Of a DNA stretch of 64,000 nt, positions 27,463 to 35,967 are shown one piece after another. The translations under genes were made by a program, and so were the position numbers. The number at the start of each line of letters is the position of its first letter. Positions within the stretch are counted from its first letter, which is position 1. Origin of the DNA: Exiguobacterium acetylicum DSM 20416 (GTDB taxonomy: Bacteria > Bacillota > Bacilli > Exiguobacteriales > Exiguobacteriaceae); the NCBI RefSeq assembly GCF_000702605.1, contig NZ_JNIR01000001.1:2284501-2348500 (forward strand), given 5' to 3'. The notes under the pieces were generated by a model. That model searched no databases, was not told the origin of the DNA, and worked only from the letters and a program-made list of their open reading frames with translations.

Positions 27463-28389
27463 TCATTCCATATCGAGTGAATAGCGTAATGCCGTTTGTG
27501 TCTCTTTTAATGAATCTTCTGTCGGGTGCCAGTAATAAATTCCGTCGCCTTCTTTTCCACCCGTTCCTTCGAGTTTCAAGTTCTTCTGGTTACGGAAGGC
27601 ATCCATGTAATCAAATGCTAAAGTACGCATCGGTTTAAACGAAACGTTCGTCTGAGCGTTTTTGCCGACGACATCCATGATGGCGTTGAAGTTACTGACT
27701 GAAACATCAGATGACAATTTGTTTGCGACTTGGGCGATGACTTCCCGTTGGCGCATCTGTCGACCGAAGTCACCACGTGGATCTTCATAACGCATCCGTG
27801 TGAACTTCAATGCTGATTTTCCATCTAAGTTGACTTTACCGACTGGGAAATGTGTCCCACTGACCGTAAAGTCGATGTCGTTATTGACCGTCACCCCACC
27901 GACTGCATCAACCAAGGACGTGAACCCTTCCATATTGATTTCTGCATAGTAGTTGATTGGGATATTAAGAAACTTTTCGACTGTCTTGATTGCCATCTCC
28001 GGTCCACCGAATGAATACGCATGGTTGATCTTATCATTTGTTCCTTTTCCGACGATATCAACCTTCGTGTCCCGGGGAATACTGATCAATCGACTTTCAT
28101 TTCGTGTCGGGTTCAATGTCATGACCATGATTGAGTCACTGCGTCCGCGCTCTCCTGGACGTTGGTCGACACCAAGTAACAGAACCGAAACCGGCTTTTG
28201 CTCTTCGACGACTTTGTCTCCCGTATTCTTGACGGGTGATTGAATTTTTTTGACCGTTTGGTCGACTTGATAATATGTATAGCCGATGAATCCGCCGACA
28301 CCGACGACGAGGACAAGTGCGATCAATAGCATGATTTTCAGTGGTGTCCAGCGTTTTTTCACCTTACGTCTTTTTTTGACTCGTTCCAA
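27463..28389 (-). CDS. LytR-CpsA-Psr (LCP) family glycopolymer ligase
   Basis: A 308-residue protein: basic N-terminus, one membrane helix (PLKIMLLIALVLVVGVGGFIGYTYY) and the extracellular LCP domain with VSVLLLGVDQRPGERGRSDS, ISIPRDTKV, KINHAYSFGG and the Arg-rich FTRMRYEDPRGDFGRQMRQR. LCP enzymes move undecaprenyl-linked teichoic acid or capsule to peptidoglycan. Its place beside the cps locus suggests capsule attachment. A likely -10 (TATACT) lies at 28464-28459 on the minus strand. Confidence 0.92.
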   Translation of the reverse strand: MERVKKRRKVKKRWTPLKIMLLIALVLVVGVGGFIGYTYYQVDQTVKKIQSPVKNTGDKVVEEQKPVSVLLLGVDQRPGERGRSDSIMVMTLNPTRNESRLISIPRDTKVDIVGKGTNDKINHAYSFGGPEMAIKTVEKFLNIPINYYAEINMEGFTSLVDAVGGVTVNNDIDFTVSGTHFPVGKVNLDGKSALKFTRMRYEDPRGDFGRQMRQREVIAQVANKLSSDVSVSNFNAIMDVVGKNAQTNVSFKPMRTLAFDYMDAFRNQKNLKLEGTGGKEGDGIYYWHPTEDSLKETQTALRYSLDME

Positions 28390-28559
28390 CTGCGTCCATT
28401 CCCTTCTGTGTTTTGCTTCTCGTTAGTATCGGTCATCCATGAAAAAACTTACAGTCCGAGTATAACGAAATTTGAGATCGATTTGTAAAAAACGGGAAAA
28501 GATGAAAAAAAGAGCCTATCGTTGAACTGAACCAAAAAAGTTAGACAATAAATAATTTG

Positions 28560-29456
28560 TCAGGCGACCTTGAGGACCTGAGTCCGGTATTCCACCGGGC
28601 TCAGGTTTTTTAGTCGTCTCTTGATACGACGATGGTTATAGTACTCGATGTAACGCTCAAGCTCATATTTGAAGTGATCCATGTCATCAAACTCCTTGAG
28701 ATACAGGAGCTCTGACTTGAGCACGGCGAAGAAGCTTTCGATGGCTGCGTTGTCGAGACAGTTGCCCTTACGGGACATACTTTGCGTAATGCCGTGCTCG
28801 TGGAGCGTACCAGTGAACGCTCTGTATTGATAATGCCACCCCTGATCGGAATGAAGGATTGGGCGCGCCTCTCCGTCGAGCTTCCCGATTGCCTGGTCCA
28901 ACATTTCGCCAACGAATCGATAGGTAGGTCGGTCCGATAGGGTATAGGCAATGATTTCACGGTTTCCCAAGTCCATCATCGGCGAGAGGTAGAGCTTCTC
29001 CCCGAACAGATGAAATTCAGTGACGTCAGTCACCTATTTCTGGTTCAGACCGGTGGCCTTGAAGTCACGTTGGAGAAGATTCGGTGCGACTTCTCCGACC
29101 CGTCCTTTATAGGAACGGTATCGCTTCATGCGGACGAGACACTTGAGACCGAGCTCGTTCATGAGACGGCGCACGGTCTTCGGATCGTGCCGGAAGCCTT
29201 GGCGTTCGAGAAGTGCGTGGATGCGACGATAGCCACATCGTCCCTCGTGTTCGTGGAAGAGGGTATGGATGGCCGACTTCACCTCCGCGTACTTGTCTTC
29301 GCCCGTCAGGCGCGTCCGCCAATAGTAGTAGACACTCCGAGCCATCTCGAGCACGCGGAGGAGTCCCGGGACGGGATAGACCGCCCGCAACTCATCGATT
29401 ACTTGCGCCTTGATCCGGTTCGTCGCGCATTCTCTTCTTGAACCAAGGCTCTCAAT
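28560..29456 (-). pseudogene. IS3 OrfB with an in-frame amber stop
   Basis: Reading starts from the frameshift point in the A7 run; a free-standing TTG start at 29390 is possible. The HTH_21-like part ([26 protein letters not shown]) is followed by an integrase core with Asp in VTDVTEFHL, Asp in [10 protein letters not shown] and Glu in [12 protein letters not shown]. The codon at 29036-29034 is TAG where a Trp (LNQ-K-W-V-T-D) is expected, immediately before the catalytic Asp. One G-to-A change explains it. As read, the transposase is inactive. Confidence 0.88.
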
Positions 29457-29908
29457 TTTTTTAGCGCAGCGTTCTCCATCTCGAGATACTCGACCCGCTC
29501 CTTGAGCTTCTCGACTTCTGTCATCTTTTCAAAATCTTTCTTCTTGTGTCTCGCCATCGGGGCACGTCCTTTCGGTCTAGTGACCAGACCTGCGGTCCCC
29601 TCCCGTTCATACGTCGATCGCCAGTTCGAGATCATCCCCGGGGAGGAAATTCGATATTTTACGGCTGCCTCTATGTAGGACAGTCCGTTGGTCGCCATGT
29701 CGTTTAATACCTCCAGTTTAAATGCCGGCGAGTGTGTTGTATAGGAAGGATCGAAGATCGTCTCTCCCCAACGTTCATAAAGACGCGACCACTCACGGAC
29801 TCGTTCAGGTCGTATCCCGAATTCCTCCGCCATAATCTGGTATCCGTCTCGTCCCGTCAGATAACGTTCAACAACCTTGATCTTAAATGCCTTCGTATAT
29901 TTGACCAT
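29399..29908 (-). CDS. IS3 OrfA
   Basis: The 169-residue product has two helix-turn-helix units ([23 protein letters not shown] and [20 protein letters not shown] regions) and a C-terminal coiled coil ([19 protein letters not shown]). The A7 run at 29462-29456 inside that coil lets a -1 slip enter orfB. Intact, in contrast to its orfB partner. Confidence 0.9.
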   Translation of the reverse strand: MVKYTKAFKIKVVERYLTGRDGYQIMAEEFGIRPERVREWSRLYERWGETIFDPSYTTHSPAFKLEVLNDMATNGLSYIEAAVKYRISSPGMISNWRSTYEREGTAGLVTRPKGRAPMARHKKKDFEKMTEVEKLKERVEYLEMENAALKKLRALVQEENARRTGSRRK

Positions 29909-29987
29909 AAAAAATACCCCATAAAAGTTGGATTTTTATGTCCAACTTTTATGGGGCAGTTCACGTTCAGATAAGCTCTTTCGTTCA

Positions 29988-30673
29988 TTAGAGTGATGTT
30001 TGACTTTCTACCGTATATGTTTTCTTCTCATAGTCATAGTTCATAATGACGAGTTTACGTTGTGTTGTCGAAGTTGGGAACACGTATGTTTTCGAGAGTG
30101 CCTTGATTCCGAGTCCATAGTCTAGTTCTTGTTTCGTTTGAATCGATGTCCAGTCAATCGAGTCTACTCCTGTCCACTCGCCAAGACCTGAACCAGATAA
30201 TACTGCATCCAATTGTTTCTCCGTCATACCCGTCTTGATTTTCTTTCCTTTGAGCAGTTTCATCTTACTTTCACGAGCACCTGAGTAACTATCAACACGA
30301 AACAGATCTAGTGATTTTCCTGTCAAACGATAGACTGAACTATTTTTTTCGTCATGAACTGAAACACAGATATGTTCGTAAAGTTCTTTTCATCAGAGAA
30401 CGTGTATGCCGTTGTTTTTTGACCTTGTGATACGGTCGTGAATTCCGCCTTTTTCTTTAGTACCGTCGAACCACTTTTTTTCGTCAGTTGTTTCTTATAA
30501 TCTTTCCCATAGATGACTTTTGCTGCTTGCTCGATTGTCATCCCCGCTTTTAATGCGGTGTAACGATCGGTTACTTTCGTTTCGTCTTTCGTCGCAGCAG
30601 ATGCCGCTCCTCCGAATAAAGTCGTTCCTGCGAGTACTGTTGCTACTGTAACTTTCGTAAATGTCATTTTCAT
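29988..30673 (-). pseudogene. array member 6: secreted two-repeat G-M-T protein, frameshifted
   Basis: The last gene of the array. The first frame (30673-30323) has a signal peptide ending GGAASAA, the first motif (ALKAGMTIEQAAKVIYGKDY) and runs off frame after QFMTKK. The second frame (to 29988) carries the second motif (KIKTGMTEKQLDAVLSGSGLGEW). The paralogue at 30689 has ATG-ACG-AAA-AAG-AAC here; loss of the G, or of one A, in the A run at 30349-30343 gives the observed shift. It is otherwise undamaged and closest in sequence to member 5. Confidence 0.85.
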
Positions 30674-30688
30674 GTTCCTATCTCCTTT

Positions 30689-31378
30689 TTAGAATGTCTC
30701 GTGATTTTCAATAACGTAGGCTTTCTTTTTCGTGTCATAACTCATCTCAACGTAAACACGTGATTTCGTCGATTTTTGGAAGACATACAATTTTCCTTTA
30801 AACGCTTCAATCTCATAGTCTTTGATTTCTTTCGCACTGAAGACGCTTCGTGCATCTTCCTCAAGCAATCCAGCCCATTCCCCAAGACCAGACCCCGAGA
30901 GCACACCATCGAGTTGTTTCTCCGTCATTCCCGTCTTGATTTTAGCGCCCGCGTTTAACTTCCGTGTACTCTCTCGGTATTCGGAATATGTATTCCGTCC
31001 CATTTCGACTTGTTTCGAAATAAGACGATACACGGAATCGTTCTTTTTCGTCATGAAACCGAGCGACATCAAAGTCGGAGGAATCTTTGCATTCCGATCA
31101 TAGATTTCGTAATAAATTTCTTTACGCTTATCTTCAACGTCCTTAAACTCTTCTTTCGTCTTCAATACTTGTGAACCGCTTTTTGTCGTTAATTGTTTTT
31201 TGTAGTCTTTGCCGTATAAGACTTTTGCGACTTGCTCCACCGTCATACCCGCTTTGAGTGCTGTGTATTGATTCGTCGCTGTCGTCTCGACTTTCGTCGC
31301 TGCCGATGCCGTGCCACTAAGGAATGTTGATCCTGCGATGATTGTCGCCACTGTGATTCTCATGAATGTCGTGTTCAT
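30689..31378 (-). CDS. array member 5: secreted two-repeat G-M-T protein
   Basis: A 229-residue secreted protein (signal peptide to about SGTASAA). Mature part: first motif ALKAGMTVEQVAKVLYGKDYKKQL, the segment KSGSQVL, a middle region ending in FMTKKNDSVYRL, then the second motif KIKTGMTEKQLDGVLSGSGLGEW and a final beta-rich tail. The (L/I)-K-x-G-M-T helix motif followed by a glycine-bearing turn is what BLIP-like and SmpA/BamE-like domains show, so two such domains in tandem are inferred. No lipobox, no membrane anchor. Confidence 0.8.
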   Translation of the reverse strand: MNTTFMRITVATIIAGSTFLSGTASAATKVETTATNQYTALKAGMTVEQVAKVLYGKDYKKQLTTKSGSQVLKTKEEFKDVEDKRKEIYYEIYDRNAKIPPTLMSLGFMTKKNDSVYRLISKQVEMGRNTYSEYRESTRKLNAGAKIKTGMTEKQLDGVLSGSGLGEWAGLLEEDARSVFSAKEIKDYEIEAFKGKLYVFQKSTKSRVYVEMSYDTKKKAYVIENHETF

Positions 31379-31393
31379 ACTCTAATCTCCTTT

Positions 31394-32086
31394 TTAATAC
31401 TGACTATGATCTTCGACACGATACGTTTTCTTTTTCGTATCATAGATGAAAAAGATGTATTGCCATTTGTTTGTTGCAGTCGGAAAAACGTACGATTTTG
31501 TATGAATGATCGTCGCTTTCCCTGCTTTGACTTCTTTTTTTCGAAGGACGGATGTCGTATCGACGTGACCGAGTGTTCCGAATGCACCGAGCCCTTTCCC
31601 CGTTAGTAATCGATCGACTTGTTGTTCCGTCATCCCGTTCTTGATTTTCGCACCCTTGATCAGTTTGCGATCACTCGTCCGGAATCCGGCTGCGGTGTCA
31701 CGCTTGAACTCCATTTGTTTCATCGTCAGCCGATACTTCGTTCCGCCCGTCTCCGTCATGAACATCAGGACACCGATCGCTGACGGGAATTCCACTTTTC
31801 GATTCACAAGATCATAGAGAAGGACGTTCCGATCCCATTCCTCCATCTCAATTTCTGTGTTCAATCGTAAGACTTGTGAACCGTTTTTCATCTTCAGTTG
31901 TTTTTTATACGTCTTGCCATAGAGGACTTTGGCGACTTGTTCCACCGTCATCCCGGGCTTTAAAGCACGATATTGTTTTGTGGCGATTGTCTCAGCCTTC
32001 GTTGCCGTATCCGCCGTTACTGGATGTAAAGAAACTATTGCGACAAGTACCATGAGAAGCCATCGTTTTACGTTCCACTTATGCAT
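31394..32086 (-). CDS. array member 4: secreted two-repeat G-M-T protein
   Basis: A 230-residue paralogue. The signal peptide is MHKWNVKRWLLMVLVAIVSL onward, cleaved near ADTAT. Motifs: ALKPGMTVEQVAKVLYGKTYKKQL and KIKNGMTEQQVDRLLTGKGLGAFG. The start ATG shares one base with the stop of member 3 (TGATG), so translation is coupled. It differs from its neighbours mainly in the middle region and the tail, as expected for a diversified family. Confidence 0.8.
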   Translation of the reverse strand: MHKWNVKRWLLMVLVAIVSLHPVTADTATKAETIATKQYRALKPGMTVEQVAKVLYGKTYKKQLKMKNGSQVLRLNTEIEMEEWDRNVLLYDLVNRKVEFPSAIGVLMFMTETGGTKYRLTMKQMEFKRDTAAGFRTSDRKLIKGAKIKNGMTEQQVDRLLTGKGLGAFGTLGHVDTTSVLRKKEVKAGKATIIHTKSYVFPTATNKWQYIFFIYDTKKKTYRVEDHSQY

Positions 32087-32805
32087 CAGAATCCACCGTC
32101 TTCGTTTGCGCCGGAAACCGTCATGACATCCGCAACGACATAGCCTTTACCCGTATCATGCATCCTGACGCGCTTCTGCTTCTCCTTGTTATCCGTCTGG
32201 AAGATATAGATTTTCACTTTTGCATTTCCGAATCCAATGGTCTTCAACTCTCGTTTTGAGAAGACCGAGCGATAGTCCATCACAGCCCACGTCATCCAGT
32301 CGCCGAGCCCTTTCCCTGTCAGGACAGCATCTACTTGTTTCGTGGTCATGTCGAATCGAATCTGTTTCCCTGTCATGAGCTGTTTCGTACTTTGCCTTAC
32401 GGTCATCGGGTGATCTCGTTTCATGTCCACGCCTTTAAATACAAGGCGATAGAGCTTATCCTTCGGTTTTTTCATGAACATGATTTGCATGACATGCATC
32501 GGCTCTTGTTTCGTTTGATCATAGAAGAAATACTGGAGGCTATCGACAGATTCTTCTGAAATGACTTTCTTTACATCGTGTTTGAGAACAGTCGATCCAT
32601 TTTTCTTCGTTAAGTATTTTTGATACGACTTGCCGTACATCTGCTTAGCAAACTCTGTCACCGTCATCCCGAACGAATAGTTTTTCAAAGAATCGGTAAA
32701 TTGTTGTTCGTTTTTCGTTGCCGCCGAGACCGTTCCACTGCTAAGTAATACGATGACCATCAGACAGACGAAACTCGACTTGATCCACTTCTGCATCCCG
32801 TTCAC
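32086..32805 (-). CDS. array member 3: secreted two-repeat G-M-T protein
   Basis: A 239-residue paralogue with signal peptide (SSFVCLMVIVLLSSGTVSAA). Motifs: YSFGMTVTEFAKQMYGKSYQKYL, then QIRFDMTTKQVDAVLTGKGLGDW, in which the usual Gly of G-M-T is Asp. The linker holds KNGSTVL and FMKKPKDKLYRLVF. It is the most divergent member in the first repeat. It overlaps member 4 and lies about 21 bp after member 2. Confidence 0.78.
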   Translation of the reverse strand: MNGMQKWIKSSFVCLMVIVLLSSGTVSAATKNEQQFTDSLKNYSFGMTVTEFAKQMYGKSYQKYLTKKNGSTVLKHDVKKVISEESVDSLQYFFYDQTKQEPMHVMQIMFMKKPKDKLYRLVFKGVDMKRDHPMTVRQSTKQLMTGKQIRFDMTTKQVDAVLTGKGLGDWMTWAVMDYRSVFSKRELKTIGFGNAKVKIYIFQTDNKEKQKRVRMHDTGKGYVVADVMTVSGANEDGGF

Positions 32806-32826
32806 TCACTTTCTATTGCACGTGCT

Positions 32827-33525
32827 TTAGTTTTTTTCCTGAATCGTCCGAACATCACTGATCTGATAAGTTCTTTTTTGTTCGCTATACGTCAGTTCGA
32901 CATGTTTCCACTTGTTCGTCGTCGATTTAAAGACATATTCTTTGATCCGAGACACTTCAGCAAATCCTAGTTTTTGTTCGTCCAGCGTATAAGCAGACGC
33001 TGTATCCATATGACCGAGCATCGTCCAGTTACCAAGACCTTTCCCCGTCAATTTCGCATCCAGCTCTTTTTCCGTCATCCCGTTCTGGAGTACGGCACCT
33101 TTGACGAGCGTCCGTGTGCTTTCACGATATCCTGTCTTCGTCTTCCGTTCGATGAACAAGGCTTTCGTCACCAAGCGATACTTCGCACTCTTCTCTTTCG
33201 TCATGAATTGTAAGACCAGTTCAGTCGGGGGATGGGTTGTTGCCGAATCGGATAGGACGTGGATTAATTGCTTATGTTCTTCCTCATCCCCTTCGAAGTT
33301 GATTGGAAGTTTCAAGACAGTCGATCCGTTTCTTTTCTTCAGGTGTTTCTGATACGACTTGCCGTACAGGACTTGCGCGACTTGTTGCATCGTCATTCCA
33401 TTTTTCAAGCCCTTGTACTGTGTCGTCGCAAGCGTTTCTGCTTTTGTTGCTGCGGATACTGTTCCTGGAACAAACAGACCAAGCAACAGTACTAAACAGA
33501 GTGACCCTATCATGATACGTTTCAT
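32827..33525 (-). CDS. array member 2: secreted two-repeat G-M-T protein
   Basis: A 232-residue paralogue, signal peptide IGSLCLVLLLGLFVPGTVSAA. Motifs: GLKNGMTMQQVAQVLYGKSYQKHL with KRNGSTVL, and VLQNGMTEKELDAKLTGKGLGNW, separated by FMTKEKSAKYRLV. It begins after a short gap downstream of member 1 and belongs to the same likely transcript as the subtilase at 35830. Confidence 0.8.
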   Translation of the reverse strand: MKRIMIGSLCLVLLLGLFVPGTVSAATKAETLATTQYKGLKNGMTMQQVAQVLYGKSYQKHLKKRNGSTVLKLPINFEGDEEEHKQLIHVLSDSATTHPPTELVLQFMTKEKSAKYRLVTKALFIERKTKTGYRESTRTLVKGAVLQNGMTEKELDAKLTGKGLGNWTMLGHMDTASAYTLDEQKLGFAEVSRIKEYVFKSTTNKWKHVELTYSEQKRTYQISDVRTIQEKN

Positions 33526-33569
33526 ACCTGTTTCCTACTCTCCTCGATGACTCCATGAATCATCCTTAT

Positions 33570-34253
33570 TCATTTTTCGTATTTCAATGAAATCCCGATT
33601 TCTGTATCCACCTCATATCGCTTTTTCTGCGTGTTATAGGACAAGGCGACGACCTGCATCTTTTTCGTATGTGGTCGATGGAATTGATAGATTTTGTAGC
33701 GCCCCGTTTTCATCGGACTTTCTTTGATGACAGACGAAACGTTCCAACTAAAATACATTGACACCTGTCCGAGTTTTTTGCCTGTCACGAGTTGATCGAG
33801 TTGTTTCTCCGTCATCCCGTGGCGTAATGACGCCGGCTTCATGAGTGTCCGGCTATTTTCATACAACCCATTTTCCGTATCGGCTTGGTAGTACAGCGCT
33901 TTTTGTGTCAGATAATATGTCTTCTGGTGCTGTTTCGTACTAAATTCAAGAAGCGTTGTCGTTGGAAGGTTTTTGGAGGAGCGATCAAGTACATATCCGA
34001 GGGACCGATACCCTTGTTCGTTATCGGTCGTTCCCGGTTTTTTCGTAAAGATGACGCTTCCATTTTGCTTCTTGATGTATTTCCGGTACTCTTTTCCGTA
34101 TATTGTCTTCGCGACTTCCGTTAGCGTCATACCGAACTTGAGTGCTTTGTACTCTTTTTTGATCTGCAACGCTTCCTTTGATGCTGCTTGTCCTTCGAGT
34201 GTCCCGCTTATACAGAGAACACCAATGAGGAAGACACATAGGATACGTTTCAT
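33570..34253 (-). CDS. array member 1: secreted two-repeat G-M-T protein
   Basis: A 227-residue paralogue with signal peptide (LCVFLIGVLCISGTLEGQAAS). Motifs: ALKFGMTLTEVAKTIYGKEYRKYI with KQNGSVIF, and SLRHGMTEKQLDQLVTGKKLG. The first gene of the array, it starts 17 bp after the subtilase stop, so the protease and the array are very probably co-transcribed. That arrangement makes an inhibitor, chaperone or immunity role towards the protease worth considering; nothing in the sequence proves it. Confidence 0.8.
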   Translation of the reverse strand: MKRILCVFLIGVLCISGTLEGQAASKEALQIKKEYKALKFGMTLTEVAKTIYGKEYRKYIKKQNGSVIFTKKPGTTDNEQGYRSLGYVLDRSSKNLPTTTLLEFSTKQHQKTYYLTQKALYYQADTENGLYENSRTLMKPASLRHGMTEKQLDQLVTGKKLGQVSMYFSWNVSSVIKESPMKTGRYKIYQFHRPHTKKMQVVALSYNTQKKRYEVDTEIGISLKYEK

Positions 34254-34270
34254 CGTTCTACCTACTTTCC

Positions 34271-35830
34271 TTATTTCACGAGCTGAACGGCACGATCAGC
34301 ATTCAAGCGACCGTATCCGTACGTCGTGTCACGACCTTTTTTGCCGAGGTCCTTTGCTGACTTGCGGAGGATCGATTCGACGTCCGTCACTTTGATACTT
34401 GGCTTTAAGCTATAGAGGACACTCGCGACGCCAGCGACATGCGGTGTCGCCATCGATGTACCACTCCAAAAGATCGATTCGCCATCTTGCAGGTAACTCG
34501 CGATGTCTTGTCCCGGTGCAACGAGATCCAGTCCTTCGCCGTAGTTCGAGAACGACGCTCGTTTATCGAATCGGTTCGTCGCCCCGACCGAGAACGCATA
34601 TTTCGAACGTGCCGGATAGGACAGTTTCGATGCACCTTCATTGCCGGTTGCTGCTGCAACGAAGATCCCTTTCTTGCGCGCTTCCGCTAAGGCATCTTCA
34701 ATCGCCAGTGAGACACCGCCACCACCAAGGCTCAAGTTGATGACTTTTGCCTTTTGTTTCACAGCGAACAGAATGCCCTTGGCAATGTTCGAGTTCGACG
34801 CATAGTTATTGCGCGAGATGACTTTAATCGGAATGATGCTTGCTCGGTCGTTGATCCCCGTCATCCCATACCCATTGTTTGATGTTGCGGCGATGACACC
34901 GGCGACATGTGTCCCATGTCCGTGATCGTCGTAAGCGAGTTGACGTTTATGGACAAAATCGTAGCCGAGATCCATTCGGACGCGTCCAGCGAAATCCGCA
35001 TAGGTCGGATTGATCCCCGTATCGACGACCGCCACGCGAACGGTCGAACGTGATTTGTTGGCAATTCGTTTGACCATCGCGTGATAACCGATGTCCGCTC
35101 CTTTAACGCCTCCGCGTTGTCCCGTGTTTTTTAATGCCCACTGAACCGATTGGAACGGATCAGTGCTGAGTAACTTCATCGGTTGATCGAGTTCGACGTA
35201 ACGCACGCCCTTCGTTTTTTCGAGTTGGCGTTTGGCTGCCATCGCTTGGATGAAGCTGTTGTAGGAGAACTTTTCAATACGTAACGTACTGTCAATCGTT
35301 TCGTGATCAGTGGCGCGTGACGTCTGTGACAACGTACTCGCTTTCGTCGCCCCGTTCAGACGGACGACGAGACTCGTCGCTTGTCCGGTTGTCGTTGATT
35401 TTGTCGCGTATTCCCGAATTGGTTCAAGGCGTTCGAGTTTATAGGGAATCGTAAATGCTTTGTTCTTCGCCCCCGTCACTTCGATGTATTGTCGCCCACT
35501 CCACGTCAGTGGGAAAAAGAGTGTTTTTTTACTATTCGCATACCGCGCATATGGATCTTTTTGTTTGTATTCCGTCTGCGACGTGTAAACGGTCGCTTTC
35601 TTTGAAGCATCAAAGGCGAACTTCAAGTGTGTTCCACCTGACAGATACGTCTTCGTATCAAAATAGAATAAGGCTTTCCCGCTCGCATCGAACGTTCCTT
35701 TGATGTAGCCTTTTTTCGTTTTGGCTTCGATGGCTGGGACTTTTTTCGCCGTTGTCGCAGCTTCTGTCGTATCCCATGTATATGTACCAAATGCACTCAC
35801 GAAGAGAGCACTGACGATGACCTTTTTCAT
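34271..35830 (-). CDS. secreted subtilisin-like serine protease (S8), copy 2
   Basis: The start at 35830 has AAGGAG upstream; a longer reading from 35866 puts residues before a proper signal peptide. The 519-residue protein has a signal peptide, a pre-domain of about 200 residues with a beta-rich region and an I9-like propeptide part, and the S8 catalytic domain: Asp in VAVVDTGINPTYADF, His in DDHGHGTHVAG, Asn region in AATGNEGASKL and Ser in SGTSMATPHVAG. It is a close paralogue of the gene at 35968 and heads the G-M-T array. Confidence 0.92.
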   Translation of the reverse strand: MKKVIVSALFVSAFGTYTWDTTEAATTAKKVPAIEAKTKKGYIKGTFDASGKALFYFDTKTYLSGGTHLKFAFDASKKATVYTSQTEYKQKDPYARYANSKKTLFFPLTWSGRQYIEVTGAKNKAFTIPYKLERLEPIREYATKSTTTGQATSLVVRLNGATKASTLSQTSRATDHETIDSTLRIEKFSYNSFIQAMAAKRQLEKTKGVRYVELDQPMKLLSTDPFQSVQWALKNTGQRGGVKGADIGYHAMVKRIANKSRSTVRVAVVDTGINPTYADFAGRVRMDLGYDFVHKRQLAYDDHGHGTHVAGVIAATSNNGYGMTGINDRASIIPIKVISRNNYASNSNIAKGILFAVKQKAKVINLSLGGGGVSLAIEDALAEARKKGIFVAAATGNEGASKLSYPARSKYAFSVGATNRFDKRASFSNYGEGLDLVAPGQDIASYLQDGESIFWSGTSMATPHVAGVASVLYSLKPSIKVTDVESILRKSAKDLGKKGRDTTYGYGRLNADRAVQLVK

Positions 35831-35932
35831 TTGGGTTTCACTCCTTATCGTTGTATCCTTTTTCATTATAATGGAAAAAATTGATTTTCCTAGTTCTTTT
35901 TACCTCTATCAATCAATGAATTGTCTGAAAAA

Positions 35933-35960
35933 AAGAAGCCCTGTTCGCACAGGACTTCTT
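35933..35960 (-). terminator. terminator between the two subtilases
   Basis: AAGAAGCCCTGT pairs with ACAGGACTTCTT around TCGC, followed on the minus strand by a T run. It ends the upstream subtilase transcript, so the second subtilase plus array has its own promoter. Confidence 0.8.
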
Positions 35961-35967
35961 GACTGCA

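Larger units (their letters stand above)
28523..29963 (-). mobile_element. second IS3-family insertion sequence
   Basis: The 1441-bp element has ends starting TGAACTGAACC at 28523 and, on the minus strand, TGAACTGCCCC at 29963. CGT is duplicated at both sides (28520-28522 and 29964-29966). It encodes orfA and orfB that differ clearly from the element at 5900-9128, so it is a different IS3 member. Confidence 0.92.
28509..29981. terminator. terminator of the tandem paralogue array, split by an IS
   Basis: AAAGAGCCTATC at 28509-28520 pairs with GATAAGCTCTTT at 29970-29981 (one mismatch). Without the insertion they would be 5 nt apart (GTTCA), forming a normal rho-independent terminator. The IS3 element sits exactly in the loop. 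Confidence 0.75.

Noticed and set aside
28560-29963. Frames of 28610-28960 and 29107-29322 on the minus strand in other phases
   Set aside because: They lie within the transposase genes and have no family signal.
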